The notes beneath the pieces are model-generated. The model did not search any database and was not told the origin of the DNA. It saw only the letters and a program-made list of their open reading frames with translations. A DNA stretch of 53,811 nt from Acidimicrobiales bacterium (GTDB lineage: Bacteria > Actinomycetota > Acidimicrobiia > Acidimicrobiales > MedAcidi-G1): assembly GCA_014240365.1 (NCBI GenBank), contig JAAZXC010000005.1, forward strand, positions 1 to 53,811, written 5' to 3'. The translations under genes and the position numbers were made by a program. Positions 1 through 8,510 of the stretch are shown piece by piece. The stretch's first letter is position 1. Each line of letters begins with the position of its first letter.

Positions 1-1
1 C

Positions 2-904
2 CGACACCTGTTCGGCCTGGCCCTCCACCTGGAGGTCGACGGGGTCCCGTCGACAAAACCACTGGCTATCGCGTCGTGTGGCAACGCAGCCCTGGCCGCT
101 GCGACCGTGGCACGTGCCGTAGGACGACCGCTGGTCGTACAGGTTCCGACGTGGGCCGACGATGGCGTGCTGGGACGACTAGACGATCTGGGGGCCGACG
201 TTCGGGTCTGCGAACGACGGGCCGACGAGGCGGGCGACCCCTGCATCCACCGGTTCCGGGAGATGGTGGCCAACGGAGCCGTCCCGTTCTGCTGCCAGGG
301 CACGGAGAACCTCCTCACGCTCGATGGTGGCCGGACCCTGGGCTTCGAGTTGGCCGCCCAGTGGGCTGCCCATGGCGACTCACCCACCCGCCTTCTCGTG
401 CAGGTCGGCGGCGGTGCGCTGGCCAGCAGCACCGTGCAGGCCCTGGGCGATGTGGTGACCCGTGGCGGCCCCTCGACGCGACCAGGCCTGGTGGCGGTCC
501 AGCACGAGGGCTGCGCGCCCCTCGCCAGGGCGTTCAACCGGGTGGCGTCAGCCGACGATCCGATGGCGACGCTGGTCGTGGCGGACGCCTCCTCGGACGA
601 CGGCAGCGCCATGTGGCCATGGACGGACCCGGCCTCCGTGGCTACAGGACTACTCGACGACGTCGTCTACGACTGGCGGGCGCTGGTCCACGACATGCTG
701 CTGGGGCCGACCCCGGGCGGCCCGGTCGTAGCCACCGAGGCGGACCTGGTCGACGCCCATGCTCTGGTACTGGCGCATACAGAGGTGTCCGCCGACCCGA
801 CAGGAACGGCCGGCCTGGCGGGGCTGCTGGCGGCCCGACGGCACGGCTGCATCGACGCCTCCGAGGAGGTCGTGATCCTCCTCACCGGCGTCGATCGGTC
901 CTGA
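2..904 (+). CDS. PLP-dependent lyase/synthase-family enzyme, 5' truncated by window edge
   Basis: The reading frame enters from the left edge, so the N-terminus and the PLP-binding lysine are outside the window. About 300 residues remain. The segment IASCGNAALAAATVARA (from about visible residue 23) is the S-x-G-N-x-A substrate/cofactor loop of fold-type II PLP enzymes (threonine synthase, cysteine synthase, diaminopropionate ammonia-lyase). A glycine-rich phosphate-binding loop, VQVGGGALASS, follows at about visible residue 133, and the family-typical LLTG lies near the C-terminus. It converges on the ABC transporter genes with about 70 bp between. Exact substrate is not readable. A YgeX-like (diaminopropionate ammonia-lyase) role would fit a purine cluster by analogy with the E. 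coli ygeW-xdhD region, but that is inference; threonine synthase-like is equally possible. Confidence 0.75.
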   Translation, partial: RHLFGLALHLEVDGVPSTKPLAIASCGNAALAAATVARAVGRPLVVQVPTWADDGVLGRLDDLGADVRVCERRADEAGDPCIHRFREMVANGAVPFCCQGTENLLTLDGGRTLGFELAAQWAAHGDSPTRLLVQVGGGALASSTVQALGDVVTRGGPSTRPGLVAVQHEGCAPLARAFNRVASADDPMATLVVADASSDDGSAMWPWTDPASVATGLLDDVVYDWRALVHDMLLGPTPGGPVVATEADLVDAHALVLAHTEVSADPTGTAGLAGLLAARRHGCIDASEEVVILLTGVDRS

Positions 905-975
905 CCCGCAGACTGCGAGCATGCCCTGCCGGGATAACCGCCGGTCTGGACGCTCCCGAGGATCCACCCGCCCGC

Positions 976-1908
976 TCAGCGTTCCTCGCGCCTGTAGGCA
1001 ATGCCGAGTGCCGCCGGGGCCGGTGACGGTCGGTTCCGCGACCTGATGGAGATGGCCACCAGCACGCCGACGGTCAGCAGGTACGGCAGCATCGACAGGA
1101 GGATGGGCGAGAAGTCCACTCCGAAGGTCTGAAGGCGGGTCTTGAGCGCCAACGTGAGACCGAAGAGCAGCGCCCCGAGGGCCACCCGACCCGGCCGCCA
1201 TGCTCCGAAGATGACGAGGGCCACGGCGATCCAGCCCCGACCCGCCACCACGCCCTCGGTCCACTGCGGTGTGATGGACAGCGTCAGGTAGGCACCCGAT
1301 GCTCCGGCCAGAGCCCCTCCCGTCGCGACGGCCGCAAGCCGCAGCCCGGCCACCGAGTGGCCGGCGGCATCAGCGGTCGGCGCCGACTCCCCAGCAGCCC
1401 TCACCGCCAGCCCCAGACGGGTCCGTCCCAGTACGAACGAGGCAGCCAGACCGGCCAGCACTGCCATGTAGACCAGCGGCGACTGCTGGAACAGCACCGG
1501 GCCGGCCCACGGAATGTCCGACAGTGGGCCCCAGTCCACCGGTACCAGCTCGGCGCCTGCCGGCTGGCCAACCGAACCCTTGCCGATGTAGGCGGCGAGC
1601 CCGATTCCCAGGATGGTCAGGGAGAGCCCCGAGACCACCTGCTCGGCTCCGAGGACGACCGTGAACAGGCCGTGGAGTAGCCCGATGAGGGCACCTGCCG
1701 CGATGGCGGCGACCAGGGCCACCCACGGGTTTCCCGTCTGGAGCGCCACCACGAATCCGGTGACCGCTCCGATGGCCATCATCCCCTCGACGCCGAGGTT
1801 CAGGATCCCAGCCTTCTCCGAAATCATCTCGCCGAGGGCGGCAAGGTACAGGAGGGCACCGAAGGACACGGTGGCCTCCAGTAGGCCGATGAGCGAGGCC
1901 TCGGTCAC
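976..1908 (-). CDS. ABC transporter permease, nucleoside/purine (BMP-type) uptake system, second subunit
   Basis: A 310-residue polytopic membrane protein with roughly eight to nine hydrophobic segments. The motif GILNLGVEGMM (about residues 34-44) is the conserved signature of permeases that pair with BMP/Med-family lipoproteins (NupQ/YufQ type). These systems import nucleosides or other purine derivatives in Gram-positive bacteria. The start overlaps the stop of the upstream permease by 4 bp, indicating translational coupling. It is the last gene of a lipoprotein-ATPase-permease-permease set. Substrate specificity cannot be read from the sequence. The neighbouring purine-degrading enzymes suggest a purine base, nucleoside or urate-like compound. 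Confidence 0.85.
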   Translation of the reverse strand: MTEASLIGLLEATVSFGALLYLAALGEMISEKAGILNLGVEGMMAIGAVTGFVVALQTGNPWVALVAAIAAGALIGLLHGLFTVVLGAEQVVSGLSLTILGIGLAAYIGKGSVGQPAGAELVPVDWGPLSDIPWAGPVLFQQSPLVYMAVLAGLAASFVLGRTRLGLAVRAAGESAPTADAAGHSVAGLRLAAVATGGALAGASGAYLTLSITPQWTEGVVAGRGWIAVALVIFGAWRPGRVALGALLFGLTLALKTRLQTFGVDFSPILLSMLPYLLTVGVLVAISIRSRNRPSPAPAALGIAYRREER

Positions 1909-2996
1909 GACTCCGCCCCGGTCGGTGGCGCCTCGCCGGTGTCACCGGCAACCATCTGGATGCGGTAGCGAGCCAGCACGCCGGCGGCGATGGCGCCGAA
2001 GAGAATCAGCGCCTGGAGGATGGTCGAGACCGACGACGACACCCCCATGGTCTGAATGCTCTGGCCGCCGATCTGCACAGCGCCGAACAGCACGGCCACG
2101 GCGGCGACACCTGACGGACGCATCAGGGCCAGGGCCGCCACGATGATCCCTGCGAAGCCGAAACCGTTGGAGAGGCCCTCTGTGATCCGGTCTGCATTGC
2201 CCGACAATTCCACGCCACCGGCGAAGCCCGCCACGCCACCGGAAAGCACCATGACGGTCAGGATCTTGCGTTTCAGGGAGATACCGGCGTAACGGGCCGT
2301 GGCTCCGGAGGATCCTGCCACCCGGAGCTCGTATCCCCAGGCCGTGCGGCTGACCGCCAGGCCGAACAGGGCGATGACGATCCCGGCCAGCACCACGCCC
2401 AGGTGCGCCCGCTCGAAGAGCGTCGGCAGGCGGCCGTTGTCGGGAAGCATCGGCGCCAACGGAAAGTTGTGCGAATCCGGGTCCTTCCACCGGCCGTGGA
2501 CGAGCCACTGGACGAGCCGTATTGCCACCTCGTTGAGCATCAGCGTGGTGATGATCTCGTTGACCCCGATCCGGGCACGGGCGATCGCCGGACCCAGGGC
2601 CAGAAGGCCACCGCCGACCACCGCAGCCGCCAGCATCGCTGTCACGAGGACCGGTCCAGGCCAATCACCTCCAAGACGCGCCACCCACGCGGCCCCGATC
2701 GCCCCTGCCATGATCTGCCCCTCGGCTCCGATGTTCCAGAGCCCCATGGACCCGGCCACCGCCACCGCCAGACCGGCAAGACCCAGTGGCACAGCCCGGT
2801 TGAGGGTCACCGACCAGGCCCGCGGATCACCCAGCGAGGCTTCGAACATGCGCCCGTAGACGCGCAGCGGATCGTGGCCTGAACCGACCAGCAGGAACAC
2901 TCCGACCACGAGGGCCACCACCAGGCCCACGCCGAAGGCCAGCGGCTGGCCGCCTCGCAGCATCCGATCGCGGGGGGCGAGTACCGGACGCCTCAT
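1905..2996 (-). CDS. ABC transporter permease, nucleoside/purine (BMP-type) uptake system, first subunit
   Basis: A 363-residue membrane protein with a short basic cytoplasmic N-terminus (about residues 1-17) and about nine to ten hydrophobic helices. It carries LWNIGAEGQIMAGA (about residue 86), the equivalent of the permease signature seen in its partner, and MLNEVAIRLVQWLVHGRW in the cytoplasmic-loop region typical of NupP/YufP-like subunits. It overlaps both neighbours by 4 bp (ATPase upstream, second permease downstream), so the three membrane-complex genes are probably translated as one coupled unit. The two permeases are distinct in length and form the usual heterodimer. Confidence 0.85.
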   Translation of the reverse strand: MRRPVLAPRDRMLRGGQPLAFGVGLVVALVVGVFLLVGSGHDPLRVYGRMFEASLGDPRAWSVTLNRAVPLGLAGLAVAVAGSMGLWNIGAEGQIMAGAIGAAWVARLGGDWPGPVLVTAMLAAAVVGGGLLALGPAIARARIGVNEIITTLMLNEVAIRLVQWLVHGRWKDPDSHNFPLAPMLPDNGRLPTLFERAHLGVVLAGIVIALFGLAVSRTAWGYELRVAGSSGATARYAGISLKRKILTVMVLSGGVAGFAGGVELSGNADRITEGLSNGFGFAGIIVAALALMRPSGVAAVAVLFGAVQIGGQSIQTMGVSSSVSTILQALILFGAIAAGVLARYRIQMVAGDTGEAPPTGAES

Positions 2997-4570
2997 GCGG
3001 ATGCCCCACCAGTCGGGACATGACCGACCATGGCCTCGCCGATCTCGCGGCGTCCGGCCACCGCGGGATCGAACTCGGCTACTACCCGGCCCCCGTGCAT
3101 GACCAGCAGGCGGTCGGTCAGCGTCAGGAGCTCATCGAGGTCCTCGGAGATCAGCAGGATGGCGACGCCCGCCCCGCGCTCCGCCACCAACAGGTCCTGG
3201 ATGGCCTTGACCCCCTGCACGTCCAGGCCGCGGGTCGGCTGGGCGGCCACCACCACCCTGGGTCGGTCGCTCAGCTCCCGTCCGACCAGGAGGCGCTGCA
3301 GGTTGCCGCCCGACAGTCCGGCGATCGGCTGGTCGAGCGGCCCGGTACGCACGCCGAAGCGCTCCACGAGGTCACGGCAGTGGGCGGTCGCCGCTTCGGG
3401 ATCCAGGAACGGGCCACGCCGATGTGTGGAGTAGGTGCGGAGTATGGCGTTGTCGGTGACGCTGAGACGTGGCGCCAGGCCCACCCCCATCCGGTCCTCG
3501 GGTATGTAGCCCAGCCCGGCTCCGAACCGCTGGCGTGGCGTGGCTGCCGTGAGGTCCATCCCGTCCAGCTGCACAGTTCCACCGGTCGTCGGACGCAGCC
3601 CGGCAATGGCCTGGGCGAGCTCGCGCTGACCGTTGCCTGCCACCCCGGCTATGCCGACGATCTCGCCGGCACGGATCGTCAGGTCGACACCGTGCAGTGC
3701 CTGGAGGCCCCGGTCGTCCAGACACCTCAGGCCGACCACCTCCAGTTTCGGCCCGCCGACCACCACCGGTGGTGGACGTTCGCTGATCACCGGCGATGAA
3801 CCCACCATCAGCTCGGCCAGGGCTGCGGAGTCGGTCTGGGACACCGGCAGCGACACTGCGACCGTCTCGCCACCGCGGAGCACCGTGGCCTCGTCGCAGA
3901 AGCCGGTCACCTCGTGCAGCTTGTGGCTGATGAAGATCACCGTGCGGTCGTCGTCGGCCATGTGTCGCAGGATGCGACCCAGCTCGTCGGCCTCTCCGGG
4001 GGTGAGCACCGCCGTCGGCTCGTCCAGGATCAGGATGCGGGCGTCACGCCAGAGTGCCTTCAGGATCTCGACGCGTTGGCGCTCACCCATCGAGAGCTGC
4101 CAGACCGGCCGGTCGGGCTCCGTGGCCAGGCCGAATCGTTCAGCCAGCTCGCCGACCGCCGACTCCACGGCCTGGCGACGGACGATGCGCTCCGCCGCAC
4201 CCAGCACCACGTTCTCGGCAACGGTGAACGACGGCACCAGCCGGAACTCCTGGTGGACCATTCCCACCCCGGCGGCCAGCGCATCGGATGGCGATCGGAA
4301 GTGGTGGACGACGCCGTCGATCCGGACCTCTCCCTCATCGGGCCGGTAGACGCCCGACAACACGTTCATGAGCGTCGACTTCCCGGCCCCGTTCTCGCCG
4401 AGGACCGCGTGCACCGTGCCGGTCCGAACCGTCAGGTTCGCACCCGCGTTGGCCACCACCCCGGGAAAGCGCTTCCAGATGCCGCTCAGCTCAACCGCCG
4501 GCGGCGTCGCCGTCGGGGCATCGTCGGGAGGTGGGTTCATCGGATCATCCGGTGTCGGGGCCGCAGGCAA
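2993..4570 (-). CDS. Duplicated-domain ABC ATPase, nucleoside/purine (BMP-type) uptake system
   Basis: A 525-residue protein with two fused nucleotide-binding domains. The first has Walker A GENGAGKS (about residues 58-65), signature LSMGERQRVEILKAL and Walker B ILILDEPT. The second is degenerate in the family-typical way: GVAGNGQREL replaces Walker A, with LSGGNLQRLLVGREL and VVVAAQPTRGLD. This arrangement matches the RbsA/NupO (YufO) class that works with BMP lipoproteins. The gene overlaps the first permease gene by 4 bp. It is separated from the lipoprotein gene by 61 bp that hold a strong stem-loop, suggesting lower expression than the binding protein. A second in-frame ATG ten codons in is an alternative start. 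Confidence 0.9.
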   Translation of the reverse strand: MPAAPTPDDPMNPPPDDAPTATPPAVELSGIWKRFPGVVANAGANLTVRTGTVHAVLGENGAGKSTLMNVLSGVYRPDEGEVRIDGVVHHFRSPSDALAAGVGMVHQEFRLVPSFTVAENVVLGAAERIVRRQAVESAVGELAERFGLATEPDRPVWQLSMGERQRVEILKALWRDARILILDEPTAVLTPGEADELGRILRHMADDDRTVIFISHKLHEVTGFCDEATVLRGGETVAVSLPVSQTDSAALAELMVGSSPVISERPPPVVVGGPKLEVVGLRCLDDRGLQALHGVDLTIRAGEIVGIAGVAGNGQRELAQAIAGLRPTTGGTVQLDGMDLTAATPRQRFGAGLGYIPEDRMGVGLAPRLSVTDNAILRTYSTHRRGPFLDPEAATAHCRDLVERFGVRTGPLDQPIAGLSGGNLQRLLVGRELSDRPRVVVAAQPTRGLDVQGVKAIQDLLVAERGAGVAILLISEDLDELLTLTDRLLVMHGGRVVAEFDPAVAGRREIGEAMVGHVPTGGASA

Positions 4571-4580
4571 CTGGACGTGA

Positions 4581-4611
4581 CGGCGCCGGCGGGTCCTCCC
4601 CGCCGGCGCCG
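4581..4611 (-). terminator. Strong intercistronic stem-loop between lipoprotein and ATPase genes
   Basis: A perfect 13-bp GC-only stem (arms 4581-4593 and 4599-4611) encloses a 5-nt loop, in the 61-bp gap between the BMP lipoprotein gene and the ATPase gene. No T-run follows. A hairpin at this point commonly acts as partial terminator or as a 3' stabiliser that keeps the binding-protein mRNA more abundant than the transporter mRNA. Structure is seen directly; function is inferred. Confidence 0.6.
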
Positions 4612-4631
4612 ACTACGTCAGGAGTTGGGGA

Positions 4632-5711
4632 TCAGCCGAGTGAACCGACCACCCCTTCGACGAATACGTCCATGCTGAGCATGGTGCCGTCGTCGAGGAC
4701 GTCACCTGCCGCCACGTAGAGGCTGCCGTCCTGGGCGTTGATCGGACCCTGGAACGGGTGGAAGGAACCGTCGATGATCTGCTGCCTGCGCTCAGCGACC
4801 GCCGCCTTCACGGCTGCGTCGACATCGGAAGCGATGGGTGCCAGGTCGACGACGCCGTCGGCCATCGAACCCCAGTAGTAGCCACCCTCATAGGTGCCGT
4901 CAATGGCCTGCCCGATGATCTCGGCGTAGCGCGGACCCCAGTCCCAGACCGGAGCGGTCAGGTGTGCCGCCGGCGCATGTGCGCTCATGTCGGAGTTGTA
5001 GGCAACCCAGCGGGCTCCTGCCGCTTCGGCCTTCTCGCCGGCCGCAGTGGAGTCCTGGTGCATGGCAATCACGTCGGCACCCTTGTCCAGCAGGGCCTGG
5101 GCGGAATCGCCCTCAACCACCGGATCGAACCAGGTGCTTGTCCAGACCACCTCGACCTGGGCATCGGGGTTGGTCTCCAGCACGCCGAGGGTGAAGGCGT
5201 TGATGCCTCTGATCACCTCAGGGATCGGGAATGCGGCCACGTACCCGATGAGGTTCGAAGAGGTCGCAGAACCGGCGACCATGCCGGACAGGTAGCGGGG
5301 CTCGTACATGCGGCCGAACGAATTGCCGAAGTTGGTCCCGTTGGCCTTGTAGCCCGACACGTGGTCGAACACGACGTCCGGGAACTCCTCGGCCAGGGCC
5401 TCCATGTCGTCCATGTAACCGAACGAGGTGCCGAAGATGACGTTGAATCCCTGACCGATGAAGTCACGGGCGTGGTTGCCGAAGTCGGCGGTGCCCTCCG
5501 GGACGGTCTCGACGAATGCTGTCTCCACGCCGGTCTCGGCTGCGGCCGCCAGACGGCCCTGATTGTGTGAGTACGTCCAGCCGGCATCGCCGACAGGTCC
5601 CACATAGATGAATGCCGCCTTGGTCGAATCGTCATCGTCGGATCCGCAGGATGCGGCGACGAGCGAAAGGCCCAGGACGACGGCCAGCAGGCCGAAAAGA
5701 CTACGTCTCAC
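4632..5711 (-). CDS. BMP-family substrate-binding lipoprotein (nucleoside/purine-type)
   Basis: A 359-residue extracellular binding protein. The GTG at 5711 is chosen because GGGAG lies about 8 nt before it and because it directly starts a lipoprotein signal peptide: VRRSLFGLLAVVLGLSLVAA then SC at residues 21-22. The Cys is followed by an acidic GSDDDD tether. The mature part begins KAAFIYVGPVGDAGWTYSHN, the hallmark N-terminus of the basic membrane protein/Med family (BmpA, TmpC, NupN). These bind nucleosides and related purines. Upstream in-frame codons have no SD and would bury the signal peptide. It heads the ABC operon and follows the purine catabolic genes on the same strand, so it is the likely uptake component for their substrate. 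Confidence 0.9.
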   Translation of the reverse strand: MRRSLFGLLAVVLGLSLVAASCGSDDDDSTKAAFIYVGPVGDAGWTYSHNQGRLAAAAETGVETAFVETVPEGTADFGNHARDFIGQGFNVIFGTSFGYMDDMEALAEEFPDVVFDHVSGYKANGTNFGNSFGRMYEPRYLSGMVAGSATSSNLIGYVAAFPIPEVIRGINAFTLGVLETNPDAQVEVVWTSTWFDPVVEGDSAQALLDKGADVIAMHQDSTAAGEKAEAAGARWVAYNSDMSAHAPAAHLTAPVWDWGPRYAEIIGQAIDGTYEGGYYWGSMADGVVDLAPIASDVDAAVKAAVAERRQQIIDGSFHPFQGPINAQDGSLYVAAGDVLDDGTMLSMDVFVEGVVGSLG

Positions 5712-5807
5712 TTTGTTCTCCCTCTGGCCGAACCGGAACGGACCCCGATGGTCCTGGACACCCGGGCACGGCGCAGTTCGCAGCATGCCACATGGGGACG
5801 GGAACCG

Positions 5808-5841
5808 CCTGACCGCGGCCCGCATGCAGGCCGCGGTCAGG
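5808..5841 (-). terminator. Stem-loop terminator overlapping the stop of the MTH1187-like gene
   Basis: Perfect 13-bp stem (arms 5808-5820 and 5829-5841) with an 8-nt loop CGCATGCA. The upstream arm contains the TGA stop (5837-5839) of the small gene on the minus strand. No U-tract follows, as is common in high-GC actinobacteria. It likely ends the catabolic operon and separates it from the transporter operon. Confidence 0.6.
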
Positions 5842-6091
5842 CGACGGTGAGTTGCAGCGAGACCCGGGTGGCACCGTTGGCGATGGCCGCCCGGACCACC
5901 GCTTCCACGGTGTCCAGCACCGTCCCGGAGTCCCCCCTGAGTGCTGTACCGAACGGCCCCACCTCGACATTCAGTCCGGCTGATTCGGCCACGGCTATGG
6001 CCGCCCGTACGTGCGGGCCGGGCGCACCCTCCACGAAGGGCTCGATGGTGAACTCGGCTGCTATCTCCACATCGCCATCATGACCCATCAC
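5837..6091 (-). CDS. MTH1187/YkoF-type thiamine-binding family small protein
   Basis: An 84-residue protein matching the MTH1187 family (Thiamine_BP, formerly DUF77) in length and pattern. It begins with strand DVEIAAEFTIEPF, then has AIAVAESAGLNVEVGPFGTALRG and ends in a helix plus final strand ATRVSLQLTV. Members form ferredoxin-like oligomers and bind thiamine or its pyrimidine moiety, but many have unknown ligands. It lies 21 bp after the 8-oxoguanine deaminase-like gene, as the last member of the catabolic run before a strong hairpin. A role in binding a pyrimidine- or purine-like intermediate is conceivable but inferred only from position. Confidence 0.7.
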   Translation of the reverse strand: MMGHDGDVEIAAEFTIEPFVEGAPGPHVRAAIAVAESAGLNVEVGPFGTALRGDSGTVLDTVEAVVRAAIANGATRVSLQLTVA

Positions 6092-6112
6092 CGCAGTCGG
6101 TGCGTACGCCGT

Positions 6113-7411
6113 TCAGGCCTCCCAGAGGCGGCGGGAGCGCTCGGCCAGATCGCGGTGGGCGGCCGCAAGGTCGGTGCCGACCACCTCCCCGTCGGCGACC
6201 ACGGCCCGGCCCTCGACGAAGAGGTGCCTGACCCTGCGATCCGGACCCAGCACGAGGGCGGTGAGAGCATCGCCCATGTCCCCCAGGTCACCTCCCGGCC
6301 AGACGGCCAGGTCGGCTCTCATGCCGACCTCCATCGATCCCACGTCGTCAACGCCCAGGCATCTGGCACCGCCGAGTGTGCCCATCTCGACCACATCGGC
6401 CGGCATGAGGGCGTCCGGACGGAGTTCCCGGAGTCGGGCCGTGTAGAGGGCCTGGCGCATCTCGGCGAACAGGCCTCCCACCTCGTTGGAGGCAACGCCG
6501 TCCACGCCCAGGCCCACAGGGCAGCCGGCGACCCTCAGATCGGTGACCCGGCACATGCCGGCCGCCAACCGGGCATTGGAGGAGGGACAGTGGGCCACGC
6601 CGGTGCCGGCGGACCCGAGTCGGGCCATCTCGTCGTCGCCTATGTGGATCCCGTGGGCCAGCCACACGTCGTTGCCCACCCAGCCCCACTCGTCGAGCAT
6701 CTCGACAGGTCGGCGGCCAAACCGCTCCAGGCAGTGCTGCTGCTCCTGGACCGTCTCGCAGAGGTGGGTGTGGAGGCGCAGCCCGTGGCGTCGGGCCAGC
6801 TCGGCGGACTCCACCATCAGCTCGGGGGTGACCGAGAAGGGACTGCACGGCGCCACGGTGACATGGACCATCTCGCCGTCGTGGTGGCGGGCGATCACCG
6901 ACTCCGTGGAGGCCAGGATGGCGTCGCGGTCCTCCACCACATGGTCAGGTGGCAGCCCGCCCATGCTCTCCCCCAGGTCCATCGACCCCCGGGAGAGGTG
7001 CAGTCGGATGCCGACCTCGCGTGCGGCGTCCACGATGGCGTCGAACACCGTGTCATCGCCACGCGGCACCAGGTAGTGGTGGTCCGATGCCGTTGTACAG
7101 CCGGTGGCAGCCAGCTCGCCCAGCCCCACGAGGGCAGCGGCCCGCACGTCGTCGACCGAGAGTCGACCCCAGACCGGGTACAGCTCGACCAGCCATCCGA
7201 AGAGGTCGCACCCGACGGCTCGGCCCCGGGTCATCCACTGGTACAGGTGGTGGTGGGTGTTGACCAGGCCGGCGGTGACGATGTCGCCGTCGCAGCGGAC
7301 CACCTCGTCGCCCGGCTCGGAGGCAATGGTCCCCACTCCCACGATCCGGCCGTCGGCGATGGCCACGTCACCCGGGTGACGGGCACCACGCAGCACCAGT
7401 CGGCGGCTCAT
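6113..7411 (-). CDS. 8-oxoguanine deaminase-like amidohydrolase (cyclic deaminase, COG0402)
   Basis: A 432-residue amidohydrolase-superfamily deaminase. An N-terminal beta-domain is followed by TAGLVNTHHHLYQWMTRG (metal HxH at residues 53-55), TTASDHHYL, APCSPFSVT, LHTHLCETVQEQQ, LAHGIHI, VAHCPSSNARLAAG and GVDGVASNE, which supplies the catalytic Asp. This combination is typical of 8-oxoguanine/isoxanthopterin deaminases and their hydroxyatrazine-hydrolase relatives. The product with 8-oxoguanine would be urate. ATG 7411 is preferred over GTG 7426 because the beta-domain begins directly after it. Context among xanthine dehydrogenases strongly supports a purine substrate. Guanine or another aminopurine remains possible. 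Confidence 0.85.
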   Translation of the reverse strand: MSRRLVLRGARHPGDVAIADGRIVGVGTIASEPGDEVVRCDGDIVTAGLVNTHHHLYQWMTRGRAVGCDLFGWLVELYPVWGRLSVDDVRAAALVGLGELAATGCTTASDHHYLVPRGDDTVFDAIVDAAREVGIRLHLSRGSMDLGESMGGLPPDHVVEDRDAILASTESVIARHHDGEMVHVTVAPCSPFSVTPELMVESAELARRHGLRLHTHLCETVQEQQHCLERFGRRPVEMLDEWGWVGNDVWLAHGIHIGDDEMARLGSAGTGVAHCPSSNARLAAGMCRVTDLRVAGCPVGLGVDGVASNEVGGLFAEMRQALYTARLRELRPDALMPADVVEMGTLGGARCLGVDDVGSMEVGMRADLAVWPGGDLGDMGDALTALVLGPDRRVRHLFVEGRAVVADGEVVGTDLAAAHRDLAERSRRLWEA

Positions 7412-7474
7412 GCCCACCGATCCCACAGCACAGGCCTGTTCTTCACGCCGACCAGCCTCGCAGCATCGGTCGGC

Positions 7475-8476
7475 TCACGGGGTCCAGTCAGCGAACGTGT
7501 CGATCATCAGGCGTACGTCGGGGCCCAGTGGGTACAGGATCGGGCAGGTGCAACCATCGGCCATGTACCCGGCCACCTTCTCCCGCACCTCGTCGACCGT
7601 GCCCGCCGCGCAGATCATCTGCACGATGTCGTCTGGTACCAACTTCGAGGCGGCCTCGACCTGGTCATGGGTGGCAGGCCAGGTCAGCACCCGGCCGACC
7701 GCTTCCAGCAACGACTCCGGCACGCCGGAGGCCTTCATGATGTGCGGCTGCTGTCCCAGGTACTGGGTGACCATCATCCTGGCTCCGTCCAGGGCCTCGG
7801 CGCGGGTCTCGGCCACCGAGCAGACCACCAGTTGGGGCCGGTCCAGGTCGTCCAGCGACCGGCCCGCCCGGGCCGCCCCATCGGCCAGGCGGTCCATTGC
7901 CCGCCGGTTGTACTCGGGCGACACCAGGTAGTTAAGGACCACGCCGTCGGCGATCTCACCGGTCAGTTCCAGCATCTTGTCGCCGGTAGCGCCGATGTAG
8001 ATCGGGACGTCCTTGGGTCGGCGCTCCTGGTACACGTAATCCAGCTCGACGCCGTCGAGGTGCACGAACTCGCCGTGGTAGGTAACCGTCTCGTCAGCCA
8101 GCAGGGCCCGGCAGGCCTCCACGGTCTCCCGGATGGCCAACAGTGGCCTACGGCGATCAACGCCCACCTTGGATGCCAGCGGCTCCCACCAGGCGCCGAT
8201 GCCCAGGATGATCCGCCCCGGTGCCAGGTCGTCCAACGTCGAGAATGTGGATGCAAGCCGGGCCGGGTTGCGGGTCCAGCAGTCCACGACACCGGAGCCG
8301 ACCGTGATCGTCTCGGTGTTGGCGGCAATCGCCGCCATGGGCACGACGGCATCGCGCACGAGGCGCGAATCGGCCTGCCAGACGGCCTCGAAGCCGCGCT
8401 CCTCGGCGTACCGGGCGTACTGGATCGCCTCCGGTATCGGATGGGCGTCCTGCAGGTAGATGGCCAGTCGGGTCAT
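7475..8476 (-). CDS. Luciferase-like (LLM-class) flavin/F420-dependent oxidoreductase
   Basis: A 333-residue TIM-barrel protein of the bacterial luciferase-like family, nearest in pattern to methylene-tetrahydromethanopterin reductase-like F420-dependent enzymes. Visible blocks include [50 protein letters not shown] and [21 protein letters not shown]. The start has GGTGAGGAA just upstream. It is embedded between the SsnA-like and 8-oxoguanine deaminase-like genes (34 and 63 bp gaps). RutA of pyrimidine degradation belongs to the same superfamily, so a ring-opening or reductive step on an N-heterocycle is plausible, but neither cofactor nor substrate is proved. A CofC gene elsewhere in this window shows that the organism likely makes F420. 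Confidence 0.75.
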   Translation of the reverse strand: MTRLAIYLQDAHPIPEAIQYARYAEERGFEAVWQADSRLVRDAVVPMAAIAANTETITVGSGVVDCWTRNPARLASTFSTLDDLAPGRIILGIGAWWEPLASKVGVDRRRPLLAIRETVEACRALLADETVTYHGEFVHLDGVELDYVYQERRPKDVPIYIGATGDKMLELTGEIADGVVLNYLVSPEYNRRAMDRLADGAARAGRSLDDLDRPQLVVCSVAETRAEALDGARMMVTQYLGQQPHIMKASGVPESLLEAVGRVLTWPATHDQVEAASKLVPDDIVQMICAAGTVDEVREKVAGYMADGCTCPILYPLGPDVRLMIDTFADWTP

Positions 8477-8510
8477 CGGTTCCTCACCTTCTGGAAGTCG
8501 TCGTCAGAGT

